A stretch of DNA of 64,000 nucleotides from Pempheris klunzingeri (taxonomy: Eukaryota; Chordata; Actinopteri; Acropomatiformes; Pempheridae): positions 15,964,788 through 16,028,787 of the forward strand of contig NC_092020.1 of the NCBI RefSeq assembly GCF_042242105.1, in the 5' to 3' direction. The translations under genes were made by a program, and so were the position numbers. Below the pieces are notes generated by a model. It saw only the letters and a list, made by a program, of their open reading frames with translations. It had not been told where the DNA came from and made no database searches. Positions within the stretch are counted from its first letter, which is position 1. The number at the start of each line of letters is the position of its first letter. Of the stretch, positions 38,636-52,300 are shown in pieces.

Positions 38636-40889
38636 AACAAGGAAATGTACAATCAAGCAGTGTGAGTGTTCTTGGAAAGCTGACAGACATTAACAACATT
38701 TATTTATACATCTGTGCGTCAACCCAAAGATACAGCCACTGATGGGAAAAGTGAGAAGTTCACTTAGTATTTTCATTTGGGGAGATGCCCTCTTTTATCT
38801 CTCTACATTAATCTGATAGCAGCAGTAGCTGTGCAGTGCAGATTAACACTTCACATGAAATCAGGTCTTAAAATGTTTCTACTAACCTGTTGTATGCATT
38901 ATAGATTAGTTTAAGAATTCTAAAAGGATAGTTTCCAGTTTTTCTTAAAGCAATCCATAAAACAGTAAAGAGAGCCCGTCCTACAACTCCACCATAAGAA
39001 AAGAACGATAAAATACAGCCTCATTCAGTGTAAAAGTATATTCTAGCTTGTGTTATGATGTTTCAGTGGATAGAGGGGGAACCATCAAAAGTTACCATAA
39101 ATTCAAAACAATATTGTCTTTTGAATGCATGCAGCAAAGCTGAGGATTTTGTTAGATAGGCTTAAGAGATGGGGGCGAAAAAGGTATTCATGGTGATGCA
39201 CTTGGTTGTGCAAACATTTTTTACTTAGTTTAGTTTAGTCTAAGTGGTCAACAGGTCAACAGTGAGTGAGTGGCACTCTCTTAATGTAATTAAACAAAAC
39301 TCTAATGGATATGGTGTTATATTGCCAGCACACAGTATTTTAATCTTCAAACAACCAACTGTGTAATCAACCAACTGTCTGGACATGGGAATCTTTCCCA
39401 CCCATCCCATGTCACATGAAGCAGCATTAGACAGTCGCCGCCTAATAAATGTCAATGCCGACTCAAACTCAACACTCCCAGTTTGTATAGACGTCATCAT
39501 TATTGTGTCAGACTTTTGATTTGATTAGTCCTCCTCATGACGAGCAGATTGATGGCCAGGGAAACAAATCTGTCCCTACAGACACACATCAAAAACAGTT
39601 AGGAGATTAACTCCTTTCACAGTCTAAGAAATAACTGGAAGTAACAAGTGTTAAGAAGTGCATCCATTGTGACCACAGCCAAATGGAGCCGTTTTCTAAT
39701 ACTGAAAGGGACTATTCTTAACGTCCAAATTCTTTCTATGGTTTATGATAGTTTATATGATAATTACCATGGTAGATAAAGAATGTTTTATATCCAAGAG
39801 GATGATAAAGACAGTACCTTCAGTCACTGAGGTCAGGAGCTCATCCCATGGTAAACCTCCACAAATCAAGAGAAGAAGAAATCTTTACTCTGTGTCCCTA
39901 TTCTGCTTTCTCGCTGGCTCTCCTCTGTCTTCAGTCTTCAGTAGTGGAGGATTGTGGGTCCATTTCTGTCTCCTTCAAGTCATCTGAAGACTTTTAATCA
40001 TGGAAGAAAAGTGTAGATGCAGATGAGAGCAAAAAGGGGCAGAACAGCTGTAACAAAGTTGGCACATTTCCCTGTTTCTCGCTCTGTTTTAGCAGAGTAT
40101 GAGTGGCATTAAATAAGTGTTCACATTGTAGAGACTTTGTCATAATAACCAAGGAGGGACTGACACACACCAGGCCGCCCTGCCAGTGGTCTCAAAAACA
40201 ATTAGACTCTGCCAAAACTCCAAACATACATCTTGACATTAATCGAAAACATGTTTATCGCTTATCTTCATTTGGCCTCTAATGTTTTCTTTGAACCGTG
40301 TTTACCTTCAAGATAGATACACACACCAGGAGGGCTGGGATTTAGGAGCTTCTTGCTCTGGGTCAGCCGGCCCTCGTCATCTCCACATGGACCTTGACAA
40401 TGTTCTGAGATTTCCCAGAGTCAGGCTGACTGTTAGCATTCTGCGCTAATGGACTGTTGGCTTTGGTTTGTGTGGACGGTCTCGCTCTCTGCCCCTGGCT
40501 TCAACACTGACAGACGTTATTAGTTATCACTGTCTAAACCTGCGCTGGCATATTTTGATATTTTGCTAAGATATTGAGTGAAGGGGGCTTAGAAAGAGCA
40601 GGACTGTAGCTGATAATCTTAAGTTAAACAGTGGGGCAGGTGGGGAATAATAAATCATGAGGTGAGCTGTTTGAAAAGAAGCACGAGGCTGGGAGAGGAT
40701 GTGCATGAGCTTTTCTTAGGTTTACATTTAAGGCAGGTGTATGAGACGAATCTGACCAAATTGAGATGAACTACAGAACAAACTAAAAATACCGCCTCAT
40801 GGTTGTATGACTCAACTAGTCTAGCGAAGACTTTAAAAGGAATTTAAAAGGTATTGAGTGTTTTTTGGTGAAATGGGAGTCATCACTAT

Positions 40890-41215
40890 ATTGACAGAGG
40901 ATTGATAGAAAGCTTTGTCACATGGTGCAATGACAGTCACCTGAAGCTTAACGTCAGCAAAACCCATGAGGAACAGGAGGCCCACTGTCCTGGTTGTCAT
41001 CCAGGAAGAGGAAGTGAGGAGGGCGGACTCATCTAAGTACCATGAGATCAACAATATACTGGACTGGACTCAGATCACACTTCAGGAAGGGACCGGGCGG
41101 ACTGTTCCTCCTGAGGAGATGCAGATCTTTAAGTGTGTGCAACAGGCTCCTTCTGATCCTCTATCGGTCTGAAGCAGCCAGCACTCTGTTAACTGATCTT
41201 TGACGAACGTAATCT
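40890..41215 (+). mobile_element. Decayed non-LTR retrotransposon fragment (L2/CR1-clade reverse transcriptase)
   Basis: From 40914 the plus strand translates to FVTWCNDSHLKLNVSKTHE, the typical W-C...L-LN--KT-E stretch after the RT palm in L2/CR1/Rex1-type LINEs. A second frame then gives VVIQEEEVRRADSSKYHEIN and LDWTQ, the next conserved block. Frame changes and stops show it is dead. Only about 100 codons' worth remains. Confidence 0.7.
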
Positions 41216-41335
41216 CATGAGTCCCAGACGATATCTGTGTCAAATTTGAAGAAATTCCCTGACATTCTGTCTGATGGACAGATGAACACCCAAAAATATA
41301 GTGCCTCCAGCCACGGTCGTCATCAGCGTGGACTC
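41216..41335 (+). repeat. Dispersed repeat piece (AAATTTGAAGAAATTCCCT... GCCACGGTCGTC)
   Basis: GTGTCAAATTTGAAGAAATT, CCCTGACATTCTGTCTGATG, GACAGATGAACACCC and ATAGTGCCTCCAGCCACGG match, in order, a short repeat seen often in fish genomes that normally ends near GCCACGGCTGTCGCCGGCG. No coding capacity. Confidence 0.55.
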
Positions 41336-42687
41336 ATTGAGGCTTTTTGTGGAAAAAAAAACAAACAAAAACATTGAGTAAAATACGTGTTTAAACATTT
41401 CGGGGATCTTCAAAATAGTTTTATCAACTTAAGGAGACCTTTTTTTCCCCCCGCTTTTTTTCCTTTAATAAGAATTACTTACAAGCCTGACTTTGAACTG
41501 GCATGTTTCAGGTGGTCGAAACTTCGACGAAAGCTTCAGTTTCAGCTATTAAACTTGGTTAAATACAACAGATTTTTATCCGTTCTATATCTGTGATCAG
41601 TCATTCTCTGGGGTCCAATTGACCCCAAACATAAATAACTTTACGAGGATGCACTACAATCTGCCAATTACTTTTTGGGTTTAAAAGACAGATGATCATT
41701 AGATTTACACATACAGCAGTGGGATCAAAAGCAACTAAGAACTAAAGCTAAAGTCAGCAAGCACACTGCTGGATTTTAGTGACTGTATTGTTTCTACTGT
41801 ATGCCAGCTAACAAAAAGAGGCCTGTTTGTATAGTAACTGACTGCCACAGCTGGCGAAACAAAGATTGCATCCTACCCCTTTATCAGACCTCCAGAGACG
41901 AATATGACCATCCGCGAACGAGGACATAGTATTCAGTGCTTGGAAAAAATAAAAAAGTTCTTTCACATGTAATTATCCCACAAAGTATTTGCCTCTTCTT
42001 CAGTTTGCCAACACTGACGTCAGTAGGAGATCACAGGTTACAACTCTGTTTCTCTGGTTTCATGCTCTGGGAAAGAATTATCCTCAAAAATAATGATAGG
42101 ACTGTTTTGCGCTACAGAAGTACCAAAGAAAAAGATAAACTAGCTGACATTTAGCTCTGAGCTTACTAAACCAAAAAGGAATTGAGAACAAAAAAGAACC
42201 TATCAAATGCGCACACACACAGATGCAAAATCATAAACTATAGTTTTAAGCTAAGTAACTTTCTAAATTTTGCATTTAAATTACTGTGGTGTCTGCAGTG
42301 TCAGGGTTGAGAGAACTTATACTGGCAGGAACGCTGGAGCAGAGGATTGATCATCTCTATTTAAAATCAGTGTGACAGTCTGCTGCTAAACTTGGTGATC
42401 TATAATTAAAAAGAATAAAAACTAAATTTTGGAGACAAGGTCTAAGAGCCACACTTGCAAACCAGATCTAAAACCAAGCAGCATGCAGGATAAAAATACA
42501 CATTTGTGGCTATAAAGTAAAAATAAATAACAGAATTAGCTTTTTCTCAAAAATCCTGATGCCATCACTCTGCCTGAAAGAAATACTTATTGGATGTCTT
42601 ACCTTCAGTTTGGAGAAAAGTTGCAAGTTCGTCCAAGTTCGTCTCATGCAGCATGTGCCGTTGTCATCATTCAGCAGAAGTGAGGAG

Positions 42688-42690
<3 letters not shown>

Positions 42691-42725
<35 letters not shown>
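42691..42725 (+). repeat. (TG)n microsatellite
   Basis: TG run of about 35 bases in the kcnk4-CENPF spacer. Confidence 0.95.
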
Positions 42726-42728
<3 letters not shown>

Positions 42729-44960
42729 GAAGTGCATGTGTGTTTTCTCCTTGGAAGGTGTTTCCCCATTCTTGTGACCCTACATCACTCTGACAGAGGA
42801 GAGCAGATCGTAGGAGGAGGAGGAGCAGCGTTTCAGCACAGCGAGTGTGATTTAGTGCCGTCACTGCAGAGGAAGAGCAGAGGGCCCGGAGTTTCCTGAG
42901 CTGGACGTGGGGGGGCTTAGCTCTCTAAATCCTCGCCTCACCAATCTCTGTCTTTTTGGGAAGTAAAAATAGACACTTGTTTCTTCAAAGTCAGAGTTAT
43001 GGTCCACACAATTTTTCTTGCACTTGAGGAGGAATTGCATCATGACATAAAACAGACTCTTAAGTTGGAAAGCCTAACTCTTCCATTTACTCTTTAATTC
43101 TTTGATCTAAGTCTGCTCCTTTAAAGATTTCAGCACCTTCTCAACAATGTGCTCATGACCACGAGGCAAAGGGAGAGGACTTTGATGAGCGAGGAAATAC
43201 TTGTGCGATTTAACCAAGATATTCCACTTAAACACTTTGAGGCTCTCTTCATTGGACCATGGCACTCATTTAGACTAAATTGCACATAAAAAAAAAATAA
43301 CTTCCTCGCACTGACAGCAGACCTAACATTACAATATGAAATACAAAGTACACAGCCAAGATGTCGCACACTCAAAGGCGCTAAATGAATCCAAAAGAGA
43401 GACAACAGTTAAATTAAGAGCAAGCCTTTTATTCTAGCCGCAAACACAACACAGATACATTCACATGAAAGTGTCCAAAACAAGGCAACAAATTCAGTGA
43501 GCTTCCCTGCTCACAGTCCGACAATCCCACCTCACTACCAAAAGACTACAGATCCCAGAGATATGAAGGCAGCTGAAAGGGAGGGGAGGTGTGTGTGTGT
43601 TTGTGTGTTTGTTTGAGTGTGTGTGAGGGTAAATAAATGGCGATGGAGTCAGGGCAGGAACAGTTCATGCTGTTCTGACTGAGTCAAGAAGCCATGGCCT
43701 GGAGAGAACGATTCTACCTGTAAATAAAGTCAATAAAAAAACCTTCCTCTGAAACAATCTCAAAAGTCACTGAAGGAGAGCTCAGCAAGACTTTAAAGGG
43801 CTGGTTCACATTTTTTAAGTCCCTTCTAAAACATACTCGCACGCATGTAATTGTTACCCCTGTCTATACTGACAAGAAAAAGTGAACCTTAGTAGTTTCT
43901 TAGACATTTCAGTGTAATTAAAACCCACAGTCCTAAATCTCTGAAGCTAATATGAGGCTTCAGCATCTGTAACTTTGGAAGATACCTGTTTGATTTGTCT
44001 CAGTCTTTTTAGTATGAAATTCCCTCTTTTTGTCACTGTTCCTCCACCAGAATTCAGCAAGTAAGCACTGTCCGGAAAAACAAAGAAACTATACTTTATA
44101 AAGACTGTAACTTTGGTAGATACCCACTTGATTTGGCACTGCTGCTGCTCACACCAGGGTTCAGCAGAACTGCTATGATCTCCAGAAACTACTGTGACAA
44201 ACTGACCAACCATCCCTGCCAGTTGTCACTACGTCACCGACCCTCTAGACCAGAAGAGAGATGTGGATTAATTTCACTGCAATACTTTCTGGTGTGACCA
44301 AGCCTAAACTCAGACAGCTGAAGTTTCATATTAGCTGCAACTACTATTGTTGGAGTCTAATTTTTCACAGACTGACTGTGGATTTCAATCTCCTCTCTTA
44401 CACTAAACTTGCTTCAGAAAAGGATCTCTGATATGGACAAGAGACACAATTACAACAACCGACAACTCTTTCAGTGTACATGTAGGCGTGCGAAGATAGT
44501 GTCAAGATGTGAACCCATCCTTTAACTGACTGGTCAAACCTTATCAGCAGCAAAGTGGTGAGATCCTCTTTTGATACATGATACAAACTGTACATCTCCA
44601 AACCTATCTACAAAATCTACAGTGTACATACATGTGGGTGTCTGATGTCTATGGCACAGTAACAAATGTGCAAGAACCAAAATCAAAAACAGCTCCAATC
44701 AATCAAATAAATTATATCTGATCAAATACAAGAAACCAACTGAGAATCTAATAAAATAAAGCCTCAAATGATTTTTTGGTAAATTCATCATAGAGCTAAC
44801 CACTGAGCGTTCATTAGTGTGAGACAGCGAAGCAAAGCAGCAGAGGGAGGAGAGAGGGAGCGCAGTGTGTATCACCATACATGGAGCGGAAACCAGCACA
44901 GGTTAGACTGAGTCATAGACATGTGCTCGCCCCTACTCTCTCTTTCTCTCACTCCCACAA

Positions 44961-45004
44961 ACACACACACACACATATATACATATACACACACACATAT
45001 ATAT

Positions 45005-45067
<63 letters not shown>
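44961..45067 (+). repeat. (CA)n microsatellite with AT interruptions
   Basis: CA runs broken by ATATATACATATACAC-type interruptions, then a pure CA tract of roughly 58 bases ending at about 45066. Confidence 0.95.
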
Positions 45068-45072
<5 letters not shown>

Positions 45073-45560
45073 GGACATCAAGATGAGGACACACGTTCAT
45101 ATTCACAGCTTAAGTCTCTCACATACACACAGACACACGCTCACTATGCTTTCACACAATTTTTGTAAACACCTGCGTTCTACTTAAACACATTCAAGTG
45201 TCCATAAATAAGCCACCTCAAGAATAAAAACAGGCCTCTTTTGGCTTCACCCTTTTGGAAAACATGTCAAACTTATCTTGACAAGCACTTGTTTAGAAAA
45301 GCATCAACTAGGCACTGTTTCACTCAAAGTAGGCTAGACCCAAAAGTTAATTCTGAGTTACTAAAAACTGAACAGTCCCTTTGGAAAAGTGGTTGTTAAC
45401 TTCAAAAAACATCAACAAACATCACTAAATCACTACCTTTGTACCTAAATATACAGGTTGGTGCAAAGTGTCAGCATTGTGATGGACAGCAAAGTCTCCA
45501 CACGGTAATTAGAGGATAAACTAGTGTCCATTAAGACATTTTAGATCCACAGTGGAGGTG

Positions 45561-45566
45561 TTTATT
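45561..45566 (-). terminator. Candidate CENPF-like polyadenylation signal (AATAAA on minus strand)
   Basis: Plus-strand TTTATT is the nearest minus-strand AATAAA downstream of the stop at 46342-46344. It would end either a 0.8-kb unspliced 3' UTR or a short terminal exon starting at 45757, where a good acceptor (GGTTGTCTACAG) lies. An alternative signal is at 43428-43433. Confidence 0.4.
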
Positions 45567-46007
45567 CTGCCAGTGCAGGCCCAGTTACCTGCACACATAT
45601 ACAGAAGTCCATGAGTGATTGCAGCACTTTTTAAACTGGTCCTGTGTGGGTCTGAAGTGCTTCTGGTTGCTAGCGACTGGAGTACCCCTGTGCAGCAGCT
45701 GTCATCCATCACTGAGGTTAATTGTCAAGCCGCAGTGATCAGTTCTTTCCACCACATCTGTAGACAACCAGTATGCAAAAACATGAGACAGTAATTTAGT
45801 CTGGGATACTCAAAATTAGTTTGATCAAATATAAAAACAACATCAGTAATTGAACACAACTTTTTCACTTGTTTCCAAGAACTGCATGTAGACATGTGAC
45901 CATTTTTAAATGATAAAGTCGGGTCAGAAGAATAAATTCAGCCTACTAACAAGTATCAATGAGCCACACCTTTGCACTTGGTGGCGTGCCGTTAGATTGT
46001 GATGAAC

Positions 46008-46180
46008 ATGGTTATTAGAGTACAACAAATGATTATTTTCATTATTGATAATCTGCTGATTATTTCTTCGATTAATAGATTGATTGTTGAAAAATAATGG
46101 AAAAAAATCCCTATCAAAACTTCCTAAAGTCTAAGGTGATGTCCTAAAATGTCTTGTTGTGTCAAGACTTTTACACACAT
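46008..46180 (+). repeat. Dispersed repeat, copy 3 (downstream of the CENPF-like gene)
   Basis: Contains AATGATTATTTTCATTATTG, ATAATCTGCTGATTATTTCT, TCGATTAATAGATTGATTG, AAAGTCTAAGGTGATGTCCT and AAAATGTCTTGTTGTGTC, the left half of the same family as the copies near 35905 and 63727. The right half is missing. Confidence 0.8.
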
Positions 46181-46341
46181 ATTGTTATATTAAAGCCTAT
46201 TCAGATATGTGCAAAGTTATTGTGACTCAACACGCTTTTTGGATTTCTTAGTTCTTGAAACATAAAATCTACTACTAACCTACCTACATCAGTTTTGCCA
46301 GTGTTTAGGAACAGGCTCTAGAGGTTACCTGTGGCTGTGTT

Positions 46342-49300
46342 TCAATCAGTCTCCTCCTGTCGCTGGTCTTTTGGAGGGACAGGTACAACAGTTGTCCCCA
46401 ACAAACCTCTTCTCACAATGTAGGGACATGAGGGACCACTGGGGATGTCCGCGAAACCTGGTGGACAGGAAGAGATGGAGGAATAAATAAGAGGATTAGG
46501 TGAAAGCAGATGAAGGTCAGTCCCCATGAAGAGCACAAAAAGAGCTGAGAAAAAGTTACCTTTCATGACGACTTCCGGCAGTCCATAGGGTTCATACTCT
46601 GTGTCGTCAAAGGCGGCTGACAGCTGTGTCCTGTTACGGCGGATTCTCTCAGCCAGACGGGCCGGGTCCGCCGGGATGGGGAAGGAGCCTGAAAACAACA
46701 TTTTGTCGCCTATCTCCTCCTGCTCACACAATGCCACAGGAGAGACAGGAGGAGATTCCACTAACTCTTCTTCATCTTCATCCTCCTCCTCAGTCTGTGT
46801 GTATGCAGAGTGGAGTTCAGATGCTGTTGGAGGACTGGAAGGATGCAATCTCTCCTCTGTTTGACTGCTGACACTTCTCATTTCTGTTCTGAAGTCTCTG
46901 TCTGAGGAATCGCTGGTTACTCTAGAAGTACCTGGTTTGGTCTCAGGATTTCCCATGAAGCACTCTGCTGTTTTGGTCTGCTTTGGCCCTGAGACCTTTT
47001 GGGAATCTTTGGCAACACGTTGTTGACCCGTTTTCTCAAATGACACCTGGATAACCTCAGTGTCCCTCTTCTCTTTGTTTTGCGTTTGACAGGTATTTGA
47101 TTGATGCAAGAGGTTTATATCCTGGTTTTCTTTTTCAGATTCCTGAATGAAATACATAACAATTTAAGGTTTAGTCATGAATGTGTGCCCAAAAATAAAA
47201 CTGAACGAAAGCATTTACTCTATTTTCCCTCATAAAGACAAACACTGAGGACAGACAGGTGCTCTCTGTTATGACACTATAAACGCTGTATTTTAAAAGG
47301 TCCATAATTTCCTAATAATTCCATAAGAAGTTTCTTGTGAAGAACTGTGCAATTATAGGGAATATAGTAATTTCCTTAAAATAATAGCATTATCTAAGCA
47401 CCCCTAAAATACAGTCATATTCTCCATACAAGCTGAAGTGTGTGCTTCCCTCTAAAGTTAGATTTCATATTTCATGTTCATGTTCAGACTCTGGGTTACA
47501 CTCATTTAGAATTTTATTCGAAGTGTATCAATTTAATGTGCTATACATTTTCTCTCTAAGAAGAGAAAACTTCTTAGGAAAATCAGAGGAAGTTTAAGGA
47601 CCTGTAAAATTAAGCGCTCTACTCAAATATTTGAATAAACCTTGATATATAGAGCATAAAACAAACAGTGGTTGGGTGATTAAAAAAAAAAAAAACCTTG
47701 TCAATCTTGGCAGTGTCCTGATTGGGTTCCTGAAGTGTGGCAGTCTTTTTAGAGGGGTGGACACTCTTTGGTTCAGGAAGGTTGCTGTGCTGCAGTCTTG
47801 TAGTAAAGCAAGACAAAAACAAAGTTGATTCAAAGCATGCACAAAAGAAGACAGCAAAGGTTTCTTCATAGTCATACTGAACTGTGCATGTATACATAAT
47901 CCATCCAGTTATTGTTATATTTTCATGGCTTCCCTAGCCCTGGTATGAGTGTGTTACCTGGAGAACAACATGCGGCCCTGTAGTTTGTTGGAGGAGCAGG
48001 AGAGGAATAACTCATCTTCTCTGAGGACTGTCACATTACCAGGGCTTTCCTGGAGAGGTGCCTGAACCTGGTCAGTTGGACTCAGAGCCCTGCTCTGGGT
48101 CGTCTCATCAATCTTCTGCTGGTTCGACTGGGACTGTCTGACAGCAGAGATCTGATCCTGGGTCTCAGAAGGGAACTGGTCAAATGTCGGGGCTGGTTGG
48201 GAGGCCAGTCTCCACAAAGCAAGCTCCTCAGCCTGCTGCAGGGTTTCCTTGGAGAGAGCCCGTAGCTTCATCTGCAGCTCCACCACCTGGACAGGGGGGG
48301 AATGACAGGACAGACTTAACATACTTTTAATAAAACTTGCTTCAGAATACACGAGTAACATGCAAGTCAATCTTTGCACGGTAGTTCGGATAATTGGGAA
48401 TACTTTTGTTATTAAACATTTAGAGGAAAAGAAACTACACTGATGTTTTTGATTATTGATGTAATATACTGTACATTTATAAAATTGAGAGAAAGGATGT
48501 GAATCCCTGAAGAAAAGCAACAACTACACGTTCCATTATACACTATATTTAAACTCCATTATATTTTATTTTCTCACACAGACAAACAGATTCTCACTCT
48601 TCTTCAGACAAGTCACATTGTTGCTGTGATATAAAGAGTTCCCTACCTGTTGCTGTAGGCGGTCGATCTGAAGCTGACACGCTGCATCGAGCTCTTCTTC
48701 AGCACTTGTGGTCTTCCTAACTTCTCTTTCATCTTCGCTCCTCTTCACGTTCTGTAGCAGTGGCCGTAGTGCCTCAGTTGTGATGTCCCTCTGCACACTA
48801 GATGACCTCTGCTCCACTGAACAGGACAGAGCAGCATTTTCTGTGTTGACTGGGTCTTCATGGTTTTCACTGGCCGTTGGTAATGCTGGGGTGTTGCTGT
48901 CTGAGACAGTCAAGCCCTCTGTTCTTTGTTTCAGCAGTTGATTCTCCTGTTGGAGAGCGAGCACTTCTGCAGTCACGTCTGCTGTTCCTCCATCTTGACC
49001 GCACTCAGTCCTTATCATCACAACAGCAGAGTCGTGGTTTGGGGTCTCTGGTTGACCAGCATCCCTCTGTCCATTAGAGTCCCTGTTTGCTGGTGAGTTT
49101 GTTGTGAGGAAGGCGACACACTCCTTTTCCTGGTTTGGCTGAAGCTCTGAGATCTCCACAGACATCTCTTCTAGTGTCGTTTCTTTTTGTTCCCCATCTT
49201 CTACCTCTCTGACCCTCACCTCCTCTCTTCCTTCCTTCTCATCCTCATCTTTTTGGGCCTTGAGTGCATCCAGCTCTTGCTTATAGCGCTGCAGTTCCTC

Positions 49301-52300
49301 TTCCTGGCAGAGTAGGGCACTTTCCTTCTCTTGCAGCTCAGCTAGGAGGCCAGAGATGTGCTGACTCTGCTTCTCAAAGGCCGTGGTTAACTGATGGGTC
49401 TGACGTGTCACCTGAGAAGAAAATTAAGATTAAAAGGACAGAGGAATAGAGAGAATATTGAAGAGCTACATGGCACATTGCACATTTTAAAAAGACAAAC
49501 CAAAGAAAGAATTGTTGAAAAATCTTTACAGAAAACGTTCTGTACTTCATTGACAAAGCTCTGCCATTTGCTGTTGATTTGATAAAAGTCGACAAACCAA
49601 CTAGAATTACCGCCTTGTGGTTGTTCGCCTTTGCTGACCTGACAAATTGCATTTTACATCCTTTTCTCACAGCTGTCTCAGATGGTTTTGGTGACAATTA
49701 ACAATAGTGATGTTGGCATTTAGTTTACTTTATAACAGCACTGAGTGGCTCACTTCTTATTGTAATTCAGTTAATGAATCCCTCTGAATCAAAAATATCC
49801 TTTTAATAATACCCAAATATCATTCCTGTACATCACAATACCATTCTTCTATCTGAACACAAGTATTATGGTCAATAAGTGACAGTGACAGGTGTGCCTT
49901 TACTCGAGTGTGGTATGAAAATGTGTAGAGTATTTCTGATCAAAACTGGGGATCGATCGATTTTATGTTTGCCCATAACTATTCTTTGTGAGTTGACAAC
50001 ACACAATTCAAGTATTCTGATTTAGTATACAAATTATTTTCTTTGTATGTTACCATTATAAAGTGTTTAACTGAGGCTGGACAAACTAAATGTACTCATC
50101 TGTATATTAACCATTATTTACCTGGCTTTGTAGGACCTCAAGTTTAACCTGGTACTGGTTAGCACGTTCTGTCGCCTTTGCTTTCTCCTTCTGCAGACGC
50201 TTTACTTCTTGTGTCAAATCTGAGGAGTCAGGCTCATCGTTCTGGAGGTCAGAGAACGTCTTTCTGCAGTCTGACAGGGAAGACCCCTCCATATACTTTT
50301 GTCTGATGTCTTCCAGCTCAGAGGCCACTCGACCCGTTTGCTCCTCATCTGACAGAGGTGAGCATTCAGGATCTATTACTGTTTGCTCTTCCTTGATGAG
50401 ATCTGGCGTTGCCTGAGATACAAGCATGTTGCGTTGGTTTGTGGATTTACAGAAGAGGAGGTGCTGCTCTGGCGAAGGGAGGAGCATATTTCCACAGCTA
50501 ACTGTGTTGGAGTTGAGTTCATCATCATGGAGCGTCAGGTACGTCAGCGGGCTGTTGGCAAGTGAGAGTTTCTCCTCTTCCACTGAGTCTTCTCTTCTGC
50601 TTCGCTTTAGTTCTTCCAATTCAGATTTAAGTTCTTCCAGTTTCATGCTCAGCTCCTTCTTTACATCTATGTCTGTGTTGGTCATTTGGTTCCTCTCCTC
50701 TTCCTCTCTCTTTCTCTCTTCTCGTTCTAAAGCCAGCTGGGCTTTCACCTCCCCTAGCTGTTTCTTTAGCTGAACATTAAGCTCGATCATTTCACTCTCC
50801 CGGTCTTGTAGTGCTCCGTTTTTCTCCTCCTCCTGCTCCTCTCTCTCATTCTTTTCTCTTTCCTCCACTCTTCTCTTCAACTCTGTCTCCAAAGCAGCCA
50901 TGGCCTTCTTTAACCTTTCTGTCTCAGCCCTCTCACTCTCCAGCTGTGCCCTCCATTCCTTGTCTTGCTCCCCCTTGTCCACAGCCTGGCTCGCATGTTT
51001 GCGGCTGAGCTGTTTGAGCCGAGACCTGGCTTCAGCCTCGGCCCGTCGTTGGGCTTCCAGGTCCTCCAGCCGTTTCTGCAGTTCTTCACGCGCATCATGT
51101 AGCTCTGATCGCAGTGTAGCATTCTCCCTCTTGAGGTCTTCAGAGGTCTTGGGCTGCTCAGACTTGGAATGATCAACATCCATGGGGGTGTTAGTGGGTG
51201 TACCAGCAGCAGAGTGAGAGGAACTAGAGAGTACATAATCAATTGTAGAGTGCTTGATTGTCCGAGAGTTGTCACTCTCTATCGCCTCATTTCTACTCTT
51301 GTTCTCCTCCTCGTTACTTGTTCTTCTGTGTCCTCCCTTTTCTATACAGTCAGAGTCTGGGGAGATAAGGACAGTGATGTGTTCTGAGTCGATGCCTTCT
51401 CCTGGCTCTCTGTCAGAGGGGTAAAATGCTGTAATCTCTGCCCTTCTCTTACCCATGTCCTCTCTCTCTTCTTTCCTCTGCTCGGCTACAGTGTCTCGGC
51501 TCAATCCCTTGATGTGAGGTGACGGTCGAGACTGAACAGAGTAAGAAGGCTGAGGGGAGAAACTCTGTCCAACAGGGCAAAACTGGACAGGATGTAGAAG
51601 AGGTGCTGGGGCAACCTTTTGCTCTGGAGTTGAAAAGCAAAGAGATGCAATCATCAGAATAAAAGTTGAATTTTTTTTAGCTACAGACCACACATTAACT
51701 GATAAATAAATAGGCTGACAGAAAAGCAGTAAACAAAGAGATTAACTTTCTTAAATTTCTTAATGAACATGTGCATCACTTTAATAGCTAATCTTAGTCT
51801 GATTTGAGACAATGGAGGAAGTATCATTAACCAGCAGGTGGCAGCACTGGGTAGCGACATTAGAGGGGAATTAACAGACAATGTACAGCTGTCACTGTAC
51901 AGCATACAGTATGCGACTGTCAAGCACTCAGTCATTCAGACTCATCCACTTTAATAATTAATGCCCATCCTTTATTTTTCTTTACAAAATCATAAATTAA
52001 TCAGAGCAACCGAGCCACCAGAGGACAGTGGTTCAAGATCCTGTGTCAACAAACGTTTTTGCTGCTGTAGTGTCTTGCAGCAAGACAATGAATCCCTACC
52101 AACTCCTGACCTCCCTGTGGAGGGAGGAAATAGAAAAAAATCTCTCTACAAGAACTCTAGTTCACTAACATATCAAATTAGCATAATTATTATCAGGACA
52201 TATCCCGTGACTGGTAAATCTCATGGATGTCTCCCACCCACAGCTCCTTCCTCACCCTGCACTTCTTTGAGGAGACGAAGGGCGTCTGCTCGCTCCTCTG

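Larger units (their letters stand above)
38634..45556. other. Spacer between kcnk4 and the CENPF-like gene
   Basis: No exon of a recognisable protein. It should hold the kcnk4 promoter and first non-coding exon(s) toward the left and the CENPF-like transcript end toward the right. A LINE reverse-transcriptase fragment (40890-41215), a short dispersed repeat (41216-41330) and microsatellites (42691-42725, 44961-45067) are present. Part of 43800-44235 contains two related pieces, each with (C/G)TGTAACTTTGG(A/T)(A/G)GATACC (near 43968 and 44105), a short diverged duplication. A second minus-strand AATAAA lies at 43428-43433. Confidence 0.55.

Noticed and set aside
45521..45712. Minus-strand ORF of 63 codons as a possible final CENPF-like coding exon
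   Set aside because: No CENP-F similarity and no CAAX end. The upstream exon has an in-frame stop at 46342, so this stretch is at most untranslated.
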